DNA of 60,226 bases, from contig JAJFHS010000045.1 in assembly GCA_021775475.1 (NCBI GenBank), positions 1-60,226 of the forward strand, given 5' to 3'. The stretch's first letter is position 1. The number at the start of each line of letters is the position of its first letter. The position numbers and the translations under genes were made by a program. This document shows positions 34,400 to 43,270 of this stretch, in pieces. This DNA is from Hyphomicrobiales bacterium. Its GTDB lineage: Bacteria > Pseudomonadota > Alphaproteobacteria > Rhizobiales > JAJFHR01. Below the pieces are notes generated by a model that did not search any database, was not told the origin of the DNA, and saw nothing but the letters and a program-made list of their open reading frames with translations.

Positions 34400-35251
34400 T
34401 TATCCGGTATCGCGGATATGGGAGACGAATTCGGCGACGTAGTCATTGGCCGGATTGGCGATAATATCGTCGGGGCGGCCATGCTGGACAATGTGACCGC
34501 CGTCCATGATGGCGATGTGGCGGCCAATCTTGATGGCCTCGCCAAGATCGTGGCTGACAAACAGGATTGTTTTGTTCACCTCAGCCTGAAGATCGATCAA
34601 CTCGTCTTGCAGCTTGGAACGGATGAGGGGATCAAGGGCAGAAAATGGTTCGTCCATCAACAGGATATCGGCGTCAGTAGCCAGAGCACGCGCCAGGCCT
34701 ACGCGTTGCTGCATGCCGCCGGAAAGTTCATCAGTTAGTTTACCCGCCCATTGCGACAGGCCGACGGTGTCGAGCTTTTCTTCGACAATGCGGGTGATAT
34801 CGTTAGCCGGGGTTCCACGGATTTCGAGGCCCAAGGCGATATTCTCGCGTACCGTTCGCCACGGCAACAAGGCGAATTGCTGGAACACCATGGAACAATG
34901 ATCGCGGCGAATTTTGCGCAAGGTTTTCGCGTTGCAGGTGGTGATGTCAATATCACCAGTTTTGGTGCCGACCAGAACGCGGCCACGGGCCACCGGATTG
35001 AGACCATTGACGCTGCGCATCAAGGTTGACTTGCCCGAACCCGACAGCCCCATGAGGACGCAAATTTCGCCACGTTCGACTTTAAGCGATACATTGGAGC
35101 AACCTAACACCTGACCGGTCGTCGCCAGAATCTCATCGCGGGTCTTGCCCTGATCAACCAGCGGCAGGGCTTTTTTCGGGCTGTCGCCAAAGATGATATC
35201 GACATTTTCAAAGGATATGGCGGTTTCAGTTTGCCTAAGCGATTGTGTCAT
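34400..35251 (-). CDS. choV: Choline/glycine betaine ABC transporter ATPase
   Basis: Powers uptake of choline or betaine. Walker A is GLSGSGKST, the ABC signature is LSGGMQQRVGLARAL, Walker B is DILLMDEPFSALDP, and the switch His is in FVSHDLGEAI. The 283 residues fit ChoV/ProV without the C-terminal CBS domains of ProV. The start overlaps the permease stop by four bases (35248-35251), so the two are translationally coupled. It is third in the choX-choW-choV operon. Confidence 0.93.
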   Translation of the reverse strand: MTQSLRQTETAISFENVDIIFGDSPKKALPLVDQGKTRDEILATTGQVLGCSNVSLKVERGEICVLMGLSGSGKSTLMRSVNGLNPVARGRVLVGTKTGDIDITTCNAKTLRKIRRDHCSMVFQQFALLPWRTVRENIALGLEIRGTPANDITRIVEEKLDTVGLSQWAGKLTDELSGGMQQRVGLARALATDADILLMDEPFSALDPLIRSKLQDELIDLQAEVNKTILFVSHDLGEAIKIGRHIAIMDGGHIVQHGRPDDIIANPANDYVAEFVSHIRDTG

Positions 35252-36093
35252 TTGCGGCGCCCGGTCTGTTTGTGGCGAAAGACGCGATCAAGCAAGATGG
35301 CGACAATGACAATGGCGAGACCGGCTTCAAAGCCGCGCGCGATGTTGACGGTATTGAGTGCGCGCACCACCGGTTTGCCCAGACCATCAGCACCGACCAG
35401 AGCGGCAATTACCACCATCGATAAGGATAACATGATGCACTGGGTGAGGCCAGCCATGATGGTTGGCATGGCGGAAGGCAGTTCAACCTTCAACAACAAT
35501 TGCCGTTTGGTGGCACCAAAGGCCTTGCCCGCTTCAATCAGATCCTTTGGTGTAGCTTTGATGCCAAGTGTCGTCAGGCGCACCGGGGCAGGCAGGGCGA
35601 AAATCACCGTGGAAATCAATCCCGGCACCACGCCGAGACCAAATAGAATCAGCGTCGGGATGAGGTAGACGAAGGTGGGGATGGTCTGCATCAGGTCTAA
35701 TACGGGTCTGAGTGCAGCTTCAAGCCATGGCCGGTGTGCAGCCATTATGCCCAGAGGCACGCCAATTGCCATGCACACCGTGGTGGCAAACACCACCAGG
35801 GTGAGGGTTTCTATAGTTTCTTTCCAATAGCCGAGATTGACGATCAAAAGCAAAGACAGGGCGATGCCAATCGCCAAACCCCAGGAACGCTGCAACCAGC
35901 CACCACCAACGGAAAATATAAAAATCAGTACCAACGGTGGCACCCACAACAGCAGTGCCACCATGCCTTCAATTGTGGTGCCGAGACCAAGGGAAATTGC
36001 GTCGAAAAACCAGGCGGCATTGTCATTGAGGCTGTCGACCGCAGATTTCATCCAGCGGCCAAGAGGAATTTTATTATCGGTTAGCCACTCCAT
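35248..36093 (-). CDS. choW: Choline/glycine betaine ABC transporter permease
   Basis: The membrane channel subunit, 281 residues, with about six helices and the binding-protein-dependent transport motif around EAGKAFGATKRQLLLKVELP (EAA loop). Its N-terminal tail and helix pattern match ProW/ChoW. The gene sits between the substrate-binding protein, 31 bases away, and the ATPase, overlapping the latter by four bases. Confidence 0.93.
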   Translation of the reverse strand: MEWLTDNKIPLGRWMKSAVDSLNDNAAWFFDAISLGLGTTIEGMVALLLWVPPLVLIFIFSVGGGWLQRSWGLAIGIALSLLLIVNLGYWKETIETLTLVVFATTVCMAIGVPLGIMAAHRPWLEAALRPVLDLMQTIPTFVYLIPTLILFGLGVVPGLISTVIFALPAPVRLTTLGIKATPKDLIEAGKAFGATKRQLLLKVELPSAMPTIMAGLTQCIMLSLSMVVIAALVGADGLGKPVVRALNTVNIARGFEAGLAIVIVAILLDRVFRHKQTGRRK

Positions 36094-36124
36094 GACATCT
36101 CACCTGCCCTGCGATTGATGCGAT

Positions 36125-37066
36125 TTAGAGTCCGAGAGCAGATTTAACAGCAGCCAGTCCGTCAGCGTCTTTTGTGGTTTTGACACCTTTCAACCATGTG
36201 TCAAGAATAGCCGGGTTGGCCTTGATCCAGGTTGTCGCAGCCTTGTCGGCTTCGGTACCATCATTGAGAATTGCACCCATGATCTCGTTTTCCATCTTGA
36301 GGCTGAAAACGAGATTTTTAAGTAGGGCACCAACGTTGGGGCATTCGGCGGTATAGCCCTTGCGCACATTGGTATAGATGGTGGCGCCGCCAAGATTAGG
36401 GCCGAAGAAATCATCACCGCCTTCAAGGTATTTCATGTCAAAATTGGCATTCATCGGATGCGGCTCCCAGCCAAGGAAAACGATATCGGCTTTTTTTCGT
36501 TTAACTCTGGCGACCTGGGACAACATGCCTTGTTCAGAGGATTCAACCACGCTAAAGCCTTTGAGGCCAAAGGCGTTTTTGTCGATCATATCCAAAATCA
36601 GACGATTGCCGTCATTGCCAGGCTCAATGCCGTAGATTTTGCCTTTGAGGCTGTCCTTGAATTTGGCAATATCGGCGAAAGTTTTTAATCCGGCATCATA
36701 GGTGTATTTGGGCACGGCAAGGGTGTATTTAGCGCCTTTGAGGTTTGCGCCCACGGTTTCGACCGAGCCATCTTCGCGGTAAGGTTTGATGTCAGCTTCC
36801 ATGGTTGGCATCCAGTTGCCTAAAAACACGTCAATGTCGTTGTTTTTCAGCGAGGAGTAAGTTACCGGCACCGAAAGCAGCTGGGTTTTGGGCGTGTAGC
36901 CCAGCGCTTTTAAAACCACAGAAGTTGCAGCGGTGGTGGCGGTAATATCGGTCCAGCCCACATCTGAAAAACGCACCGTTGAGCAGCTTGCCGGTTCGTT
37001 GGCGGCAAAAGCGGGTGTGGAAAAAGCTATAAGTGCAGCGGTGGTCAGTAATATTTTGCGAAACAT
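36125..37066 (-). CDS. choX: Choline/glycine betaine ABC transporter substrate-binding protein
   Basis: The periplasmic receptor for choline or betaine. The signal peptide is MFRKILLTTAALIAFSTPAFA. The aromatic residues that cage the quaternary ammonium in ChoX have clear counterparts: VGWTDITATTAA, LGNWMPT, KYTYDAG and LGWEPHPMN. This favours choline specificity, known for Sinorhizobium ChoX, over ProX-type betaine. ATG 37066 is chosen because GGGGAG lies nine bases upstream; the in-frame ATG at 37090 would bury the signal. It is the first gene of the operon. Confidence 0.92.
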   Translation of the reverse strand: MFRKILLTTAALIAFSTPAFAANEPASCSTVRFSDVGWTDITATTAATSVVLKALGYTPKTQLLSVPVTYSSLKNNDIDVFLGNWMPTMEADIKPYREDGSVETVGANLKGAKYTLAVPKYTYDAGLKTFADIAKFKDSLKGKIYGIEPGNDGNRLILDMIDKNAFGLKGFSVVESSEQGMLSQVARVKRKKADIVFLGWEPHPMNANFDMKYLEGGDDFFGPNLGGATIYTNVRKGYTAECPNVGALLKNLVFSLKMENEIMGAILNDGTEADKAATTWIKANPAILDTWLKGVKTTKDADGLAAVKSALGL

Positions 37067-37202
37067 GGTCAAGTTCTCCCCCGGATGCATTGAGACTTTT
37101 GGGCCAATGCAGTTGTGATTTTATCCAATGTTTCAGACTACTCCTATTTGTCGACATCAATCAACCAGCACGAATAGCAGGGGGAGCAGAATCTCCTCCA
37201 CA

Positions 37203-37280
37203 GTCATTCCCGCGCAGGCGGGAATCTTCCCTGAGATTGGCAAGCTACCGACAGAAGATTCCCGCCTGCGCGGGAATGAC
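37203..37280. repeat. Pair of inverted palindromic repeats (ATTCCCGCG type)
   Basis: GTCATTCCCGCGCAGGCGGG (from 37203) is itself a palindrome and recurs inverted at 37255-37280, so the pair faces each other across about 26 bases and can form a long hairpin. The right copy is followed by GAAAAAAGAGGG, nearly the same flank as the palindrome at 178-204. It lies upstream of choX and downstream of the lipoprotein gene in a 280-base gap with no other content seen. Confidence 0.85.
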
Positions 37281-37346
37281 GAAAAAAGAGGGCTCGGGAA
37301 TGACGCCAGAATGACCGGAATGGCGTGAGAATCCGGGCGCGGAGTT

Positions 37347-37622
37347 CTACAATTTACCCAACGCCGTTCCCTTGACTTTCGATGGCGCGGCTTTTGACGG
37401 GGTTTCGTAGGTTTTCATAGCGTCATTCAGGCGGGTGCCATTGAAGTGGAGGTGGCGATCTCGAGCCCGGTTGGGGGTAGGGTTGATGGTCTGGATGGCA
37501 ATGTTGCGCGCTGCACTGTCACCGGCAAAGGAGTTGATGGTGTCGGTGCGTTGCAGGTTTTCGGCAGCGCAGCCCGATAGAACCATCGCGCAGGCAAGGC
37601 TCAAGCCAAATTTTCTAGCGTT
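37347..37622 (-). CDS. Small lipoprotein in the Cpa/Tad cluster
   Basis: 91 residues from ATG 37622, with a lipoprotein signal (LSLACAMVLSGCAAE). The mature part is polar and unstructured, with AIQTINPTPNRARDRHLHFNG in the middle. It overlaps the end of cpaC by eight bases, so it is coupled to it. It occupies the position of cpaD/tad lipoproteins but is much shorter than CpaD (~220 residues); a homologous middle motif is possible. Starting at 37640 would put six residues in front of the signal. Confidence 0.75.
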   Translation of the reverse strand, partial: NARKFGLSLACAMVLSGCAAENLQRTDTINSFAGDSAARNIAIQTINPTPNRARDRHLHFNGTRLNDAMKTYETPSKAAPSKVKGTALGKL

Positions 37623-39147
37623 CATTGGAATAAACCTCATTGTAAAAGGTGTTCTGGCTTACGTTGGTCAGGCGAAAGGGGGTTTGTGGCCGGGCAAATT
37701 GTTTGCCATCGAGGATGTGACCGGCAGCGGACGCACGCCCACCATTTTCAAAGTACTCCAGCGTGGCTTTGTTGATTTCCACATTGCCGAATAAAAAGAA
37801 ATCAATATCATTTGACGGGCTGGCACTGTCCAGCGGAGACGCCAGTTGCTGGCCGGGGGCGGCAGGTGCCACCAGGCGCGGGGTTATGATAATGACCAGA
37901 TCGGTTTGTTCTTTTTGAAACGATGATGAGCGAAACAGGGTGCCGAGCACCGGTACGTCGCCAATCCATGGCAGTTGACTCTGGGCCTTTGTATTGGTGG
38001 ATTGCAACAGTCCGGCAATGGCAAAGCTTTGACCATCGCGCAGCTCGACCGTTGTATTGGCGCGCCTGACAATGAGACTGGGAATATCAAACCCGTTGAG
38101 GCGCAAGGTGTTGGTGGGATCAAGCTGACTTACTTCGGGTTCAATTTCAATGTTGATGATACCGTCGGGCAAAACAGTGGGGCTGAACGAAAGGCCGACG
38201 CCGAATTTTTTGAATTCAATGGTTATTTCACCGTTGTTCGCTCCAACCGGGAAGGGAAATTCACCACCGGCGAGAAAACTTGCGGTGTCACCCGAAAGAG
38301 CCACCAGATTAGGTTCGGCCAGGCGCCGAGCAAGACCGCGGTCTTCAAGCGCATTGATGATAATATCGGCATTGACGCCACCGCCAAGAACTTTGCCTAA
38401 AAATGTGCCAAAAGGGGCTGAACCTGATAAAAGGCTGACGCCGGTAGAGGCCAGAATGCCTTTACCGTTGGCGGTAAAATTAATGCCCAGTTCACGACCG
38501 GCGGTGCGTGAGGCTTCGATGAAGCGGACCTCGAGCAGAACTTGTTGCGAGGAGGAAATAGCGATGGAGGAAGTAACCGCTTTGGGGGCAAATTGTTCGG
38601 CAATCAATGTGGCCTGTCTGACATCAGACGCACTGGGGGCGGTTCCGGTCAACAATATGCTACCATTGAGGGAGGATACCTTGATTTTTGAATTGGGTAG
38701 ATTTTGCCTGATCTGGGATCTTAATTGCGGAATGTCATAGGATATTTCCACATCCATAACAGCAATCAATTTGCGCTCGGTGTCGTAAATCGACAGGTTG
38801 GTGGCGCCGATTTTTTTGCCGAGAATATAAAATGATGTGTCGGAAAGCGGTAAAACATCGGCAATTTCGGAATTGCCGAGCTGTATTTCCGAAAACGCAC
38901 TATCGATTTTCACTGTCTCGGATTTATTGACGACAATGCGCAGGCGCTTGACGATATTCTGCTTGGACAGGCTGATAATTTTTGCCTTGGCCTGGGCTTC
39001 GCCATACCCCCCGGCCAGTGAAACCATGTTCAGGGTCAAAGCCATGATCAGGGCTAATGCGGCCAGAAAAACAGTATTCATTGCTGCGTCGAATAGCGAT
39101 TTTTTTAAAGATCTCTGCACTTGATTGGGTGTTGATATCTGTCTCAT
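37615..39147 (-). CDS. cpaC: Tad/Flp pilus outer-membrane secretin CpaC (RcpA)
   Basis: Forms the outer-membrane channel for Flp pili. It has 510 residues: an N-terminal hydrophobic export segment (about 22-50), a pilus-secretin N-domain (SFSEIQLGNSEIADVLPLSD), a BON-like domain (NGSILLTGTAPSASDVRQA), and the secretin core (about 220-440) with VLLEVRFIEASRTAGRELG, LAGGEFPFPVG and GQSFAIAGLL. Blocks and length match alphaproteobacterial CpaC. CAGGA seven bases before ATG 39147 supports the start. Gene order cpaB-cpaC-lipoprotein is the usual Cpa order. No CpaE, CpaF or TadBC gene is in the window. Confidence 0.93.
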   Translation of the reverse strand: MRQISTPNQVQRSLKKSLFDAAMNTVFLAALALIMALTLNMVSLAGGYGEAQAKAKIISLSKQNIVKRLRIVVNKSETVKIDSAFSEIQLGNSEIADVLPLSDTSFYILGKKIGATNLSIYDTERKLIAVMDVEISYDIPQLRSQIRQNLPNSKIKVSSLNGSILLTGTAPSASDVRQATLIAEQFAPKAVTSSIAISSSQQVLLEVRFIEASRTAGRELGINFTANGKGILASTGVSLLSGSAPFGTFLGKVLGGGVNADIIINALEDRGLARRLAEPNLVALSGDTASFLAGGEFPFPVGANNGEITIEFKKFGVGLSFSPTVLPDGIINIEIEPEVSQLDPTNTLRLNGFDIPSLIVRRANTTVELRDGQSFAIAGLLQSTNTKAQSQLPWIGDVPVLGTLFRSSSFQKEQTDLVIIITPRLVAPAAPGQQLASPLDSASPSNDIDFFLFGNVEINKATLEYFENGGRASAAGHILDGKQFARPQTPFRLTNVSQNTFYNEVYSNER

Positions 39148-39230
39148 GCCCTTGGTCCTGACTGGATTTTTGGATTTCTCGCGGGGTGGGGCTCGATCAC
39201 CGTTGTTTTGAGTGATCGAGCCGGCTTTGC

Positions 39231-40277
39231 TTAAAGTGTTGAGTTGGAGAGAACTTCGTATTCCTGGCTTACCAGGCCGCGGGTGATTTTTACTGTGTTT
39301 GGATGCTTGTCATCGGATGGCTTGCTGGTGCTGGCGGTCACATCATTGGGGTCAAACTTGTATTCCTGAATTCTTGCCGGAACTGTCAAGGCCGCGGGTG
39401 TCGCTACGGGAATGGTTTTTATGCCGCCGAAAAATGACCCGGATGATCCCAGATTGCTCAAGCTCACGCGTTGGAATGAAACATTTTTGTTTTCCTTGTT
39501 ACCAAAGCTTCTCAATGCCAGGTGCAGCTTGCCGGTTTGAGAGCCAAGAGCTACTTTTTGCGCCTGACGGGTATCAACTTCGATGGTGACAGCGCGGGCA
39601 ACACGTTTTTTGCCGGAATTTTCATTGACCGTTTGATCAAGAGCAAGAACACGAACACCGGGAATGAGCATGGCGGTAAAGGGGTCTTTGTTGCCTTCGT
39701 CACTCTTGGGCTGATTGGTCCATAGAATGTCGACCCGGTCATTGGGAACAATCAGGCCACCGACACCGAGTACATCATCGACGCGGATTGTGACCGCTTT
39801 TTTACCCGGTGTGAGCTGGGCTGACAGGGAGGCACTTTTGCCAGGCGCGGTGATTTTTGATCCAAGAATAGGCTCATTGGGCTCGATGGCATTCAAAGCA
39901 AATCTTTTGCCTTTACTGGAAAACATCATGTCAGCGGCACTAAAAGCGCTTGGCGGCAGATCCTCGGAAGCCCAGTTGATAATTTTGGTGTTTTGCGTGG
40001 TCAGTTCCTCGCCATGTTTAATCGGCTGGGAGGCGACGACAATTTTCCTCATTGTGGGTGCCGGAGCAACGTCCTTTATCAGGCTCAATTCATAGCGGCT
40101 GCGCTGGTCATCAAGCCAGCTGCTGGTGAGGTTGGCAGCATAACCACCAGAGCCAATGGCAACGACGATAGCAATGGCGATTTTGCCGCGCATGCCACCC
40201 TTGATACCTGAACTCCAGGAACCTTCAGGTTCAGTTGTAACGGCATTGAAGCTTAAATCTTCTCTCAAATTGTGCAT
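39231..40277 (-). CDS. cpaB: Flp pilus assembly protein CpaB (RcpC)
   Basis: A periplasmic, inner-membrane-anchored assembly protein of 348 residues. An N-terminal helix (IAIAIVVAIGSGGYAANLTS) is preceded by a 28-residue cytoplasmic tail. A SAF/AFP-like domain (about 75-140, PIKHGEELTTQNTKI) and the RcpC/CpaB domain with VDDVLGVGGLIVPNDRVDIL follow. GAGGTG five to six bases before ATG 40277 supports the long start. A shorter form from ATG 40193 is possible. It is 83 bases upstream of cpaC. Confidence 0.92.
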   Translation of the reverse strand: MHNLREDLSFNAVTTEPEGSWSSGIKGGMRGKIAIAIVVAIGSGGYAANLTSSWLDDQRSRYELSLIKDVAPAPTMRKIVVASQPIKHGEELTTQNTKIINWASEDLPPSAFSAADMMFSSKGKRFALNAIEPNEPILGSKITAPGKSASLSAQLTPGKKAVTIRVDDVLGVGGLIVPNDRVDILWTNQPKSDEGNKDPFTAMLIPGVRVLALDQTVNENSGKKRVARAVTIEVDTRQAQKVALGSQTGKLHLALRSFGNKENKNVSFQRVSLSNLGSSGSFFGGIKTIPVATPAALTVPARIQEYKFDPNDVTASTSKPSDDKHPNTVKITRGLVSQEYEVLSNSTL

Positions 40278-40626
40278 CGGACACCTCGTTTAATCATTAT
40301 TGTTCCCACACTGGTTTAAATTATTCTATATTTGAAGTCATTGAGTGAATATTTAATACCATCAAAATGTAAATTGATTTATATGAAAATAACTCCAGTA
40401 TTTACTTTATTATACTATTATTATATTTATTGTTTAAGTTGATTTTCATATATTTATTCAAAACATTTCCACTAATTTTACTTAAATCGCAGTGTTTCCT
40501 TTTGTGAGATGCGGCGAAGGCAAAAAGGGCTCGTTCTTTGTGAAATGATAAACTCACTGGACGCGGTCGCAAATCCAATGATATCAACGGGTCCAAGAAG
40601 ATTTTGAGCAACAAAGGAAGACTGAA
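40278..40626. other. AT-rich intergenic region (divergent promoters)
   Basis: About 350 bases between divergent cpaB and the YtoQ-like gene. The span 40370-40450 is almost entirely A/T, typical of promoter DNA or of a site bound by a silencing protein. No repeat, RNA gene or convincing open frame was seen. Confidence 0.5.
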
Positions 40627-41085
40627 ATGGACGAATGGAATGTATATCTTTCCGGCGAAATACACACCGATTGGCGCGAGCAGATTAAGGCCGGGGCAGA
40701 AGCAGCAGGGTTGCCGGTCAGTTTTTCGACGCCGGTAACACACCATGAATCAAGCGATAATTGTGGTGTTGATATTCTTGGAGCGGAAGAAAATAATTTC
40801 TGGAAAGATCATAAAGGTGCCAAGGTCAATGCCATTCGCACCCGCACGCTGATCGAAAATGCCGATATTGTCGTGGTTCGATTTGGTGACCAGTACAAGC
40901 AATGGAATGCAGCATTCGATGCAGGCTATGCCGCTGCCCTCAACACACCGTTGATTGTAATGCACGATGGATCACTAACCCATCCGCTCAAGGAAGTGGA
41001 CGGGGCTGCATTGGCGGTGGCAGAAACTGCAGACCAGATTGTGCGCATTTTGCGCTATGTCATTAAAGGTGAGCTGAAAGACTAA
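40627..41085 (+). CDS. ytoQ: YtoQ family protein
   Basis: A cytoplasmic protein of 152 residues that matches the YtoQ family throughout: VYLSGEIHTDWREQI near the start, STPVTHHESSDNCG, NAIRTRTLIENADIVVVRFG and KQWNAAFDAGYAAALNTPLI. These features suggest a nucleoside 2-deoxyribosyltransferase-like fold. No activity is established for the family. AAGGA lies before ATG 40627. It has no co-directed partner. Confidence 0.9.
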   Translation: MDEWNVYLSGEIHTDWREQIKAGAEAAGLPVSFSTPVTHHESSDNCGVDILGAEENNFWKDHKGAKVNAIRTRTLIENADIVVVRFGDQYKQWNAAFDAGYAAALNTPLIVMHDGSLTHPLKEVDGAALAVAETADQIVRILRYVIKGELKD

Positions 41086-41114
41086 AACAGGACCAGATTG
41101 TTTATCCTTAACCG

Positions 41115-41297
41115 CACCGTCCCGGCCTTGAGCCGGGACCAATCGGTGTTTGGCATGATATCAATACCAGTGGCGGTGAAGTTAGGTTTGATCCATTATC
41201 CCGTCATACCGGCGTTCGCCGGTATAACGAAATTGAGTAATCGTTCAAACGTTGGCTCCTTTAGCATAACAGGTCCCGGCTCAAGGCCGGGACGGTG
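41115..41297. repeat. Nested inverted-repeat element, about 183 bp
   Basis: The outer arms CACCGTCCCGGCCTTGAGCC... (41115-41140) and its complement (41272-41297) form a perfect 26-base inverted repeat; each arm also folds on itself. A separate palindrome GTCATACCGGCGTTCGCCGG (41203-41228) sits inside. The arm core is shared with the element at 11149-11356, and the inner GTCAT... palindrome resembles those at 178 and 37203. It lies between the convergent YtoQ-like and aldo/keto reductase genes. Confidence 0.85.
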
Positions 41298-41330
41298 CTT
41301 TGAAAAATGAACCGCCGTTGAAAATACCCG

Positions 41331-42338
41331 TCAAGCTTTGGCAAGGCGTCCTTCTATTGGATAGGCGGGGTCTGAGTAGAACTGGGTGGAGGCGTGGCCC
41401 GGGGCAACGAGCGTATCGATGAATTCTTCGTCTTCGCGGGTGCAGGTATATTCAAGGGCGGGGAAATAATCGCACCATTGTTCATAGGTGCGCGGACCGG
41501 CAATAGTTGAGGTGACGGATTTGTTGGAGAGCACCCAGGCAAAGGCAAACTGGGCCAGATTGATGTCCCTGTCCTTGATGAACTCCTTTATCTTTTGGGC
41601 GATGTCGAGGGATTCTTCACGCCATTCCGATTGCATGATGCGTTTTTCGTTGCGTCCAGCACGCGTGTTCTTGCCGGGTTTTTCACCGGGTTGGTACTTT
41701 CCAGTCAAAACACCACGGGCAATCGGACTATAGGGTACGACACCAATATTATAGTGGCGACAGGCCGGCAGGACTTCAACTTCGGGGCCACGATTGAGCA
41801 GATTATAGTAGGGCTGGCAACAGGCGGGTTGGGGAATGTTGTGTTGGCGGCACAGATGCGTGAGGGCGGCAATTTGCCAGCCGCGCAGGTTGGACACGGC
41901 AAAATGGCGGATTTTACCGCTGCGGATCAAATCCCCCATGGCCATTACAATTTCCTCAAACGAGGCTCTGAAATCCGGTTTGTGGAGGTAGTAGATATCG
42001 ATATAATCGGTGTCGAGGCGCTTGAGGGATTGATCGATGCCATCCATGATGCGTTTGCGCGACAGGCCTTTGCCGTTGGGATCATCATTGACAGGATTGC
42101 CGAGTTTTGTCGCCAATATCCATTTGTGGCGATTTTTTCGAATGCCTTTGCCAACGATGATTTCCGAGCGCCCCTCTTCATAGACATCTGCGGTATCAAT
42201 AAAATTGACCCCATGATCAAGTGCGTGATCAATAATCCGCAAGGCTTCCTTGTCAGGCGTTGGTCCACCAAACATCATGGTTCCGAGGCAAATGGGTGAG
42301 ATGGCCGTGCCGCTGGCACCGAGTATGTTGTATTTCAT
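41331..42338 (-). CDS. Aldo/keto reductase
   Basis: NADPH-dependent carbonyl reductase family, 335 residues, TIM barrel. FIDTADVYEEGRSE holds the catalytic Asp and Tyr, and WILATKLG the Lys. IDIYYLHKPD has His followed by KPD, the family catalytic His block. The C-terminal cofactor segment SVTSTIAGPRTYEQW is normal. It resembles the YajO/Tas-type group acting on sugars or aldehydes; the substrate is unknown. It is divergent from ppk2 across 89 bases. Confidence 0.93.
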   Translation of the reverse strand: MKYNILGASGTAISPICLGTMMFGGPTPDKEALRIIDHALDHGVNFIDTADVYEEGRSEIIVGKGIRKNRHKWILATKLGNPVNDDPNGKGLSRKRIMDGIDQSLKRLDTDYIDIYYLHKPDFRASFEEIVMAMGDLIRSGKIRHFAVSNLRGWQIAALTHLCRQHNIPQPACCQPYYNLLNRGPEVEVLPACRHYNIGVVPYSPIARGVLTGKYQPGEKPGKNTRAGRNEKRIMQSEWREESLDIAQKIKEFIKDRDINLAQFAFAWVLSNKSVTSTIAGPRTYEQWCDYFPALEYTCTREDEEFIDTLVAPGHASTQFYSDPAYPIEGRLAKA

Positions 42339-42427
42339 TTGAGTGTTCCGTTATGGTTTTTGATTTTCGTTCAGGAAACGCATTTCCTTTGCTATAAGCA
42401 AGGCTAAATTTCACGAAAGGGTACTCA

Positions 42428-43270
42428 ATGACCGAAATTCCTGAAAGCGCCTATTCACTTGACGCCGACGAAATCGATCCAAGAATCATTGAACGTGCTT
42501 TTGAAAGCGGCAACTATCCATACGCCAAAAAGATCAAAACCAAAGTATATGAGCGCGAACTGGAGCTGTTGCAGATAGAGCTGCTGAAGCTGCAAACCTG
42601 GGCACGCGAGACCGGGACACGTATGATCCTGATTTTTGAGGGCCGTGATGCTGCAGGCAAGGGCGGTACGATAAAACGCTTTATGGAACACTTAAACCCG
42701 CGCCATGCCCATGTGGTTGCCTTGTCGAAGCCAACGGACACAGAACGCGGGCAATGGTATTTTCAACGCTACATCAATCATTTTCCGACCAATGGCGACA
42801 TAGTGCTGTTTGATCGCTCGTGGTACAATCGGCCCGGTGTTGAACGCGTTATGGGATTTTGCGACGAAGCCGATGTGACGGAATTTTTTGCGCAAACGCC
42901 TCGGTTTGAAGATTTGTTGGTTGAGTCAGGCACGCATATGTTCAAATTCTGGCTGACAGTTGGCCGCGAAGAACAATTGCGCCGCTTCCATGGCCGCAAG
43001 AATGATCCGCTAAAGCGCTGGAAACTCAGCCCGATTGATTATGCCTCCTTGAGCAAGTGGCATGAATATACTGCGGCGCGCCAGGAAATGTTTGAAAGAA
43101 CCCACACGCAAGCCGCCCCGTGGACAATCATCCGCTCCAACGACAAAAAGCGTGCCCGCCTCAATGCCATTCGCGTGGTGCTGACGCAGTTTGAGTATGC
43201 GGATAAGGACCATAATGTGGTTGGCTCAGTAGATGAGAAAATCGTCCATAGCGGATTGGATGAATTTTAA
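42428..43270 (+). CDS. ppk2: Polyphosphate kinase 2
   Basis: Transfers phosphate between polyphosphate and nucleotides (ADP or GDP). It is a 280-residue one-domain PPK2 with Walker A FEGRDAAGKGGTIKRF, the lid region around PTDTERGQWYFQRYINHFP, and Walker B-like DIVLFDRSWYNRPGVERVMGF. Class I membership is suggested by length. AAAGGG seven bases before ATG 42428 fits. The stop overlaps that of the convergent MFS gene by four bases. Confidence 0.95.
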   Translation: MTEIPESAYSLDADEIDPRIIERAFESGNYPYAKKIKTKVYERELELLQIELLKLQTWARETGTRMILIFEGRDAAGKGGTIKRFMEHLNPRHAHVVALSKPTDTERGQWYFQRYINHFPTNGDIVLFDRSWYNRPGVERVMGFCDEADVTEFFAQTPRFEDLLVESGTHMFKFWLTVGREEQLRRFHGRKNDPLKRWKLSPIDYASLSKWHEYTAARQEMFERTHTQAAPWTIIRSNDKKRARLNAIRVVLTQFEYADKDHNVVGSVDEKIVHSGLDEF

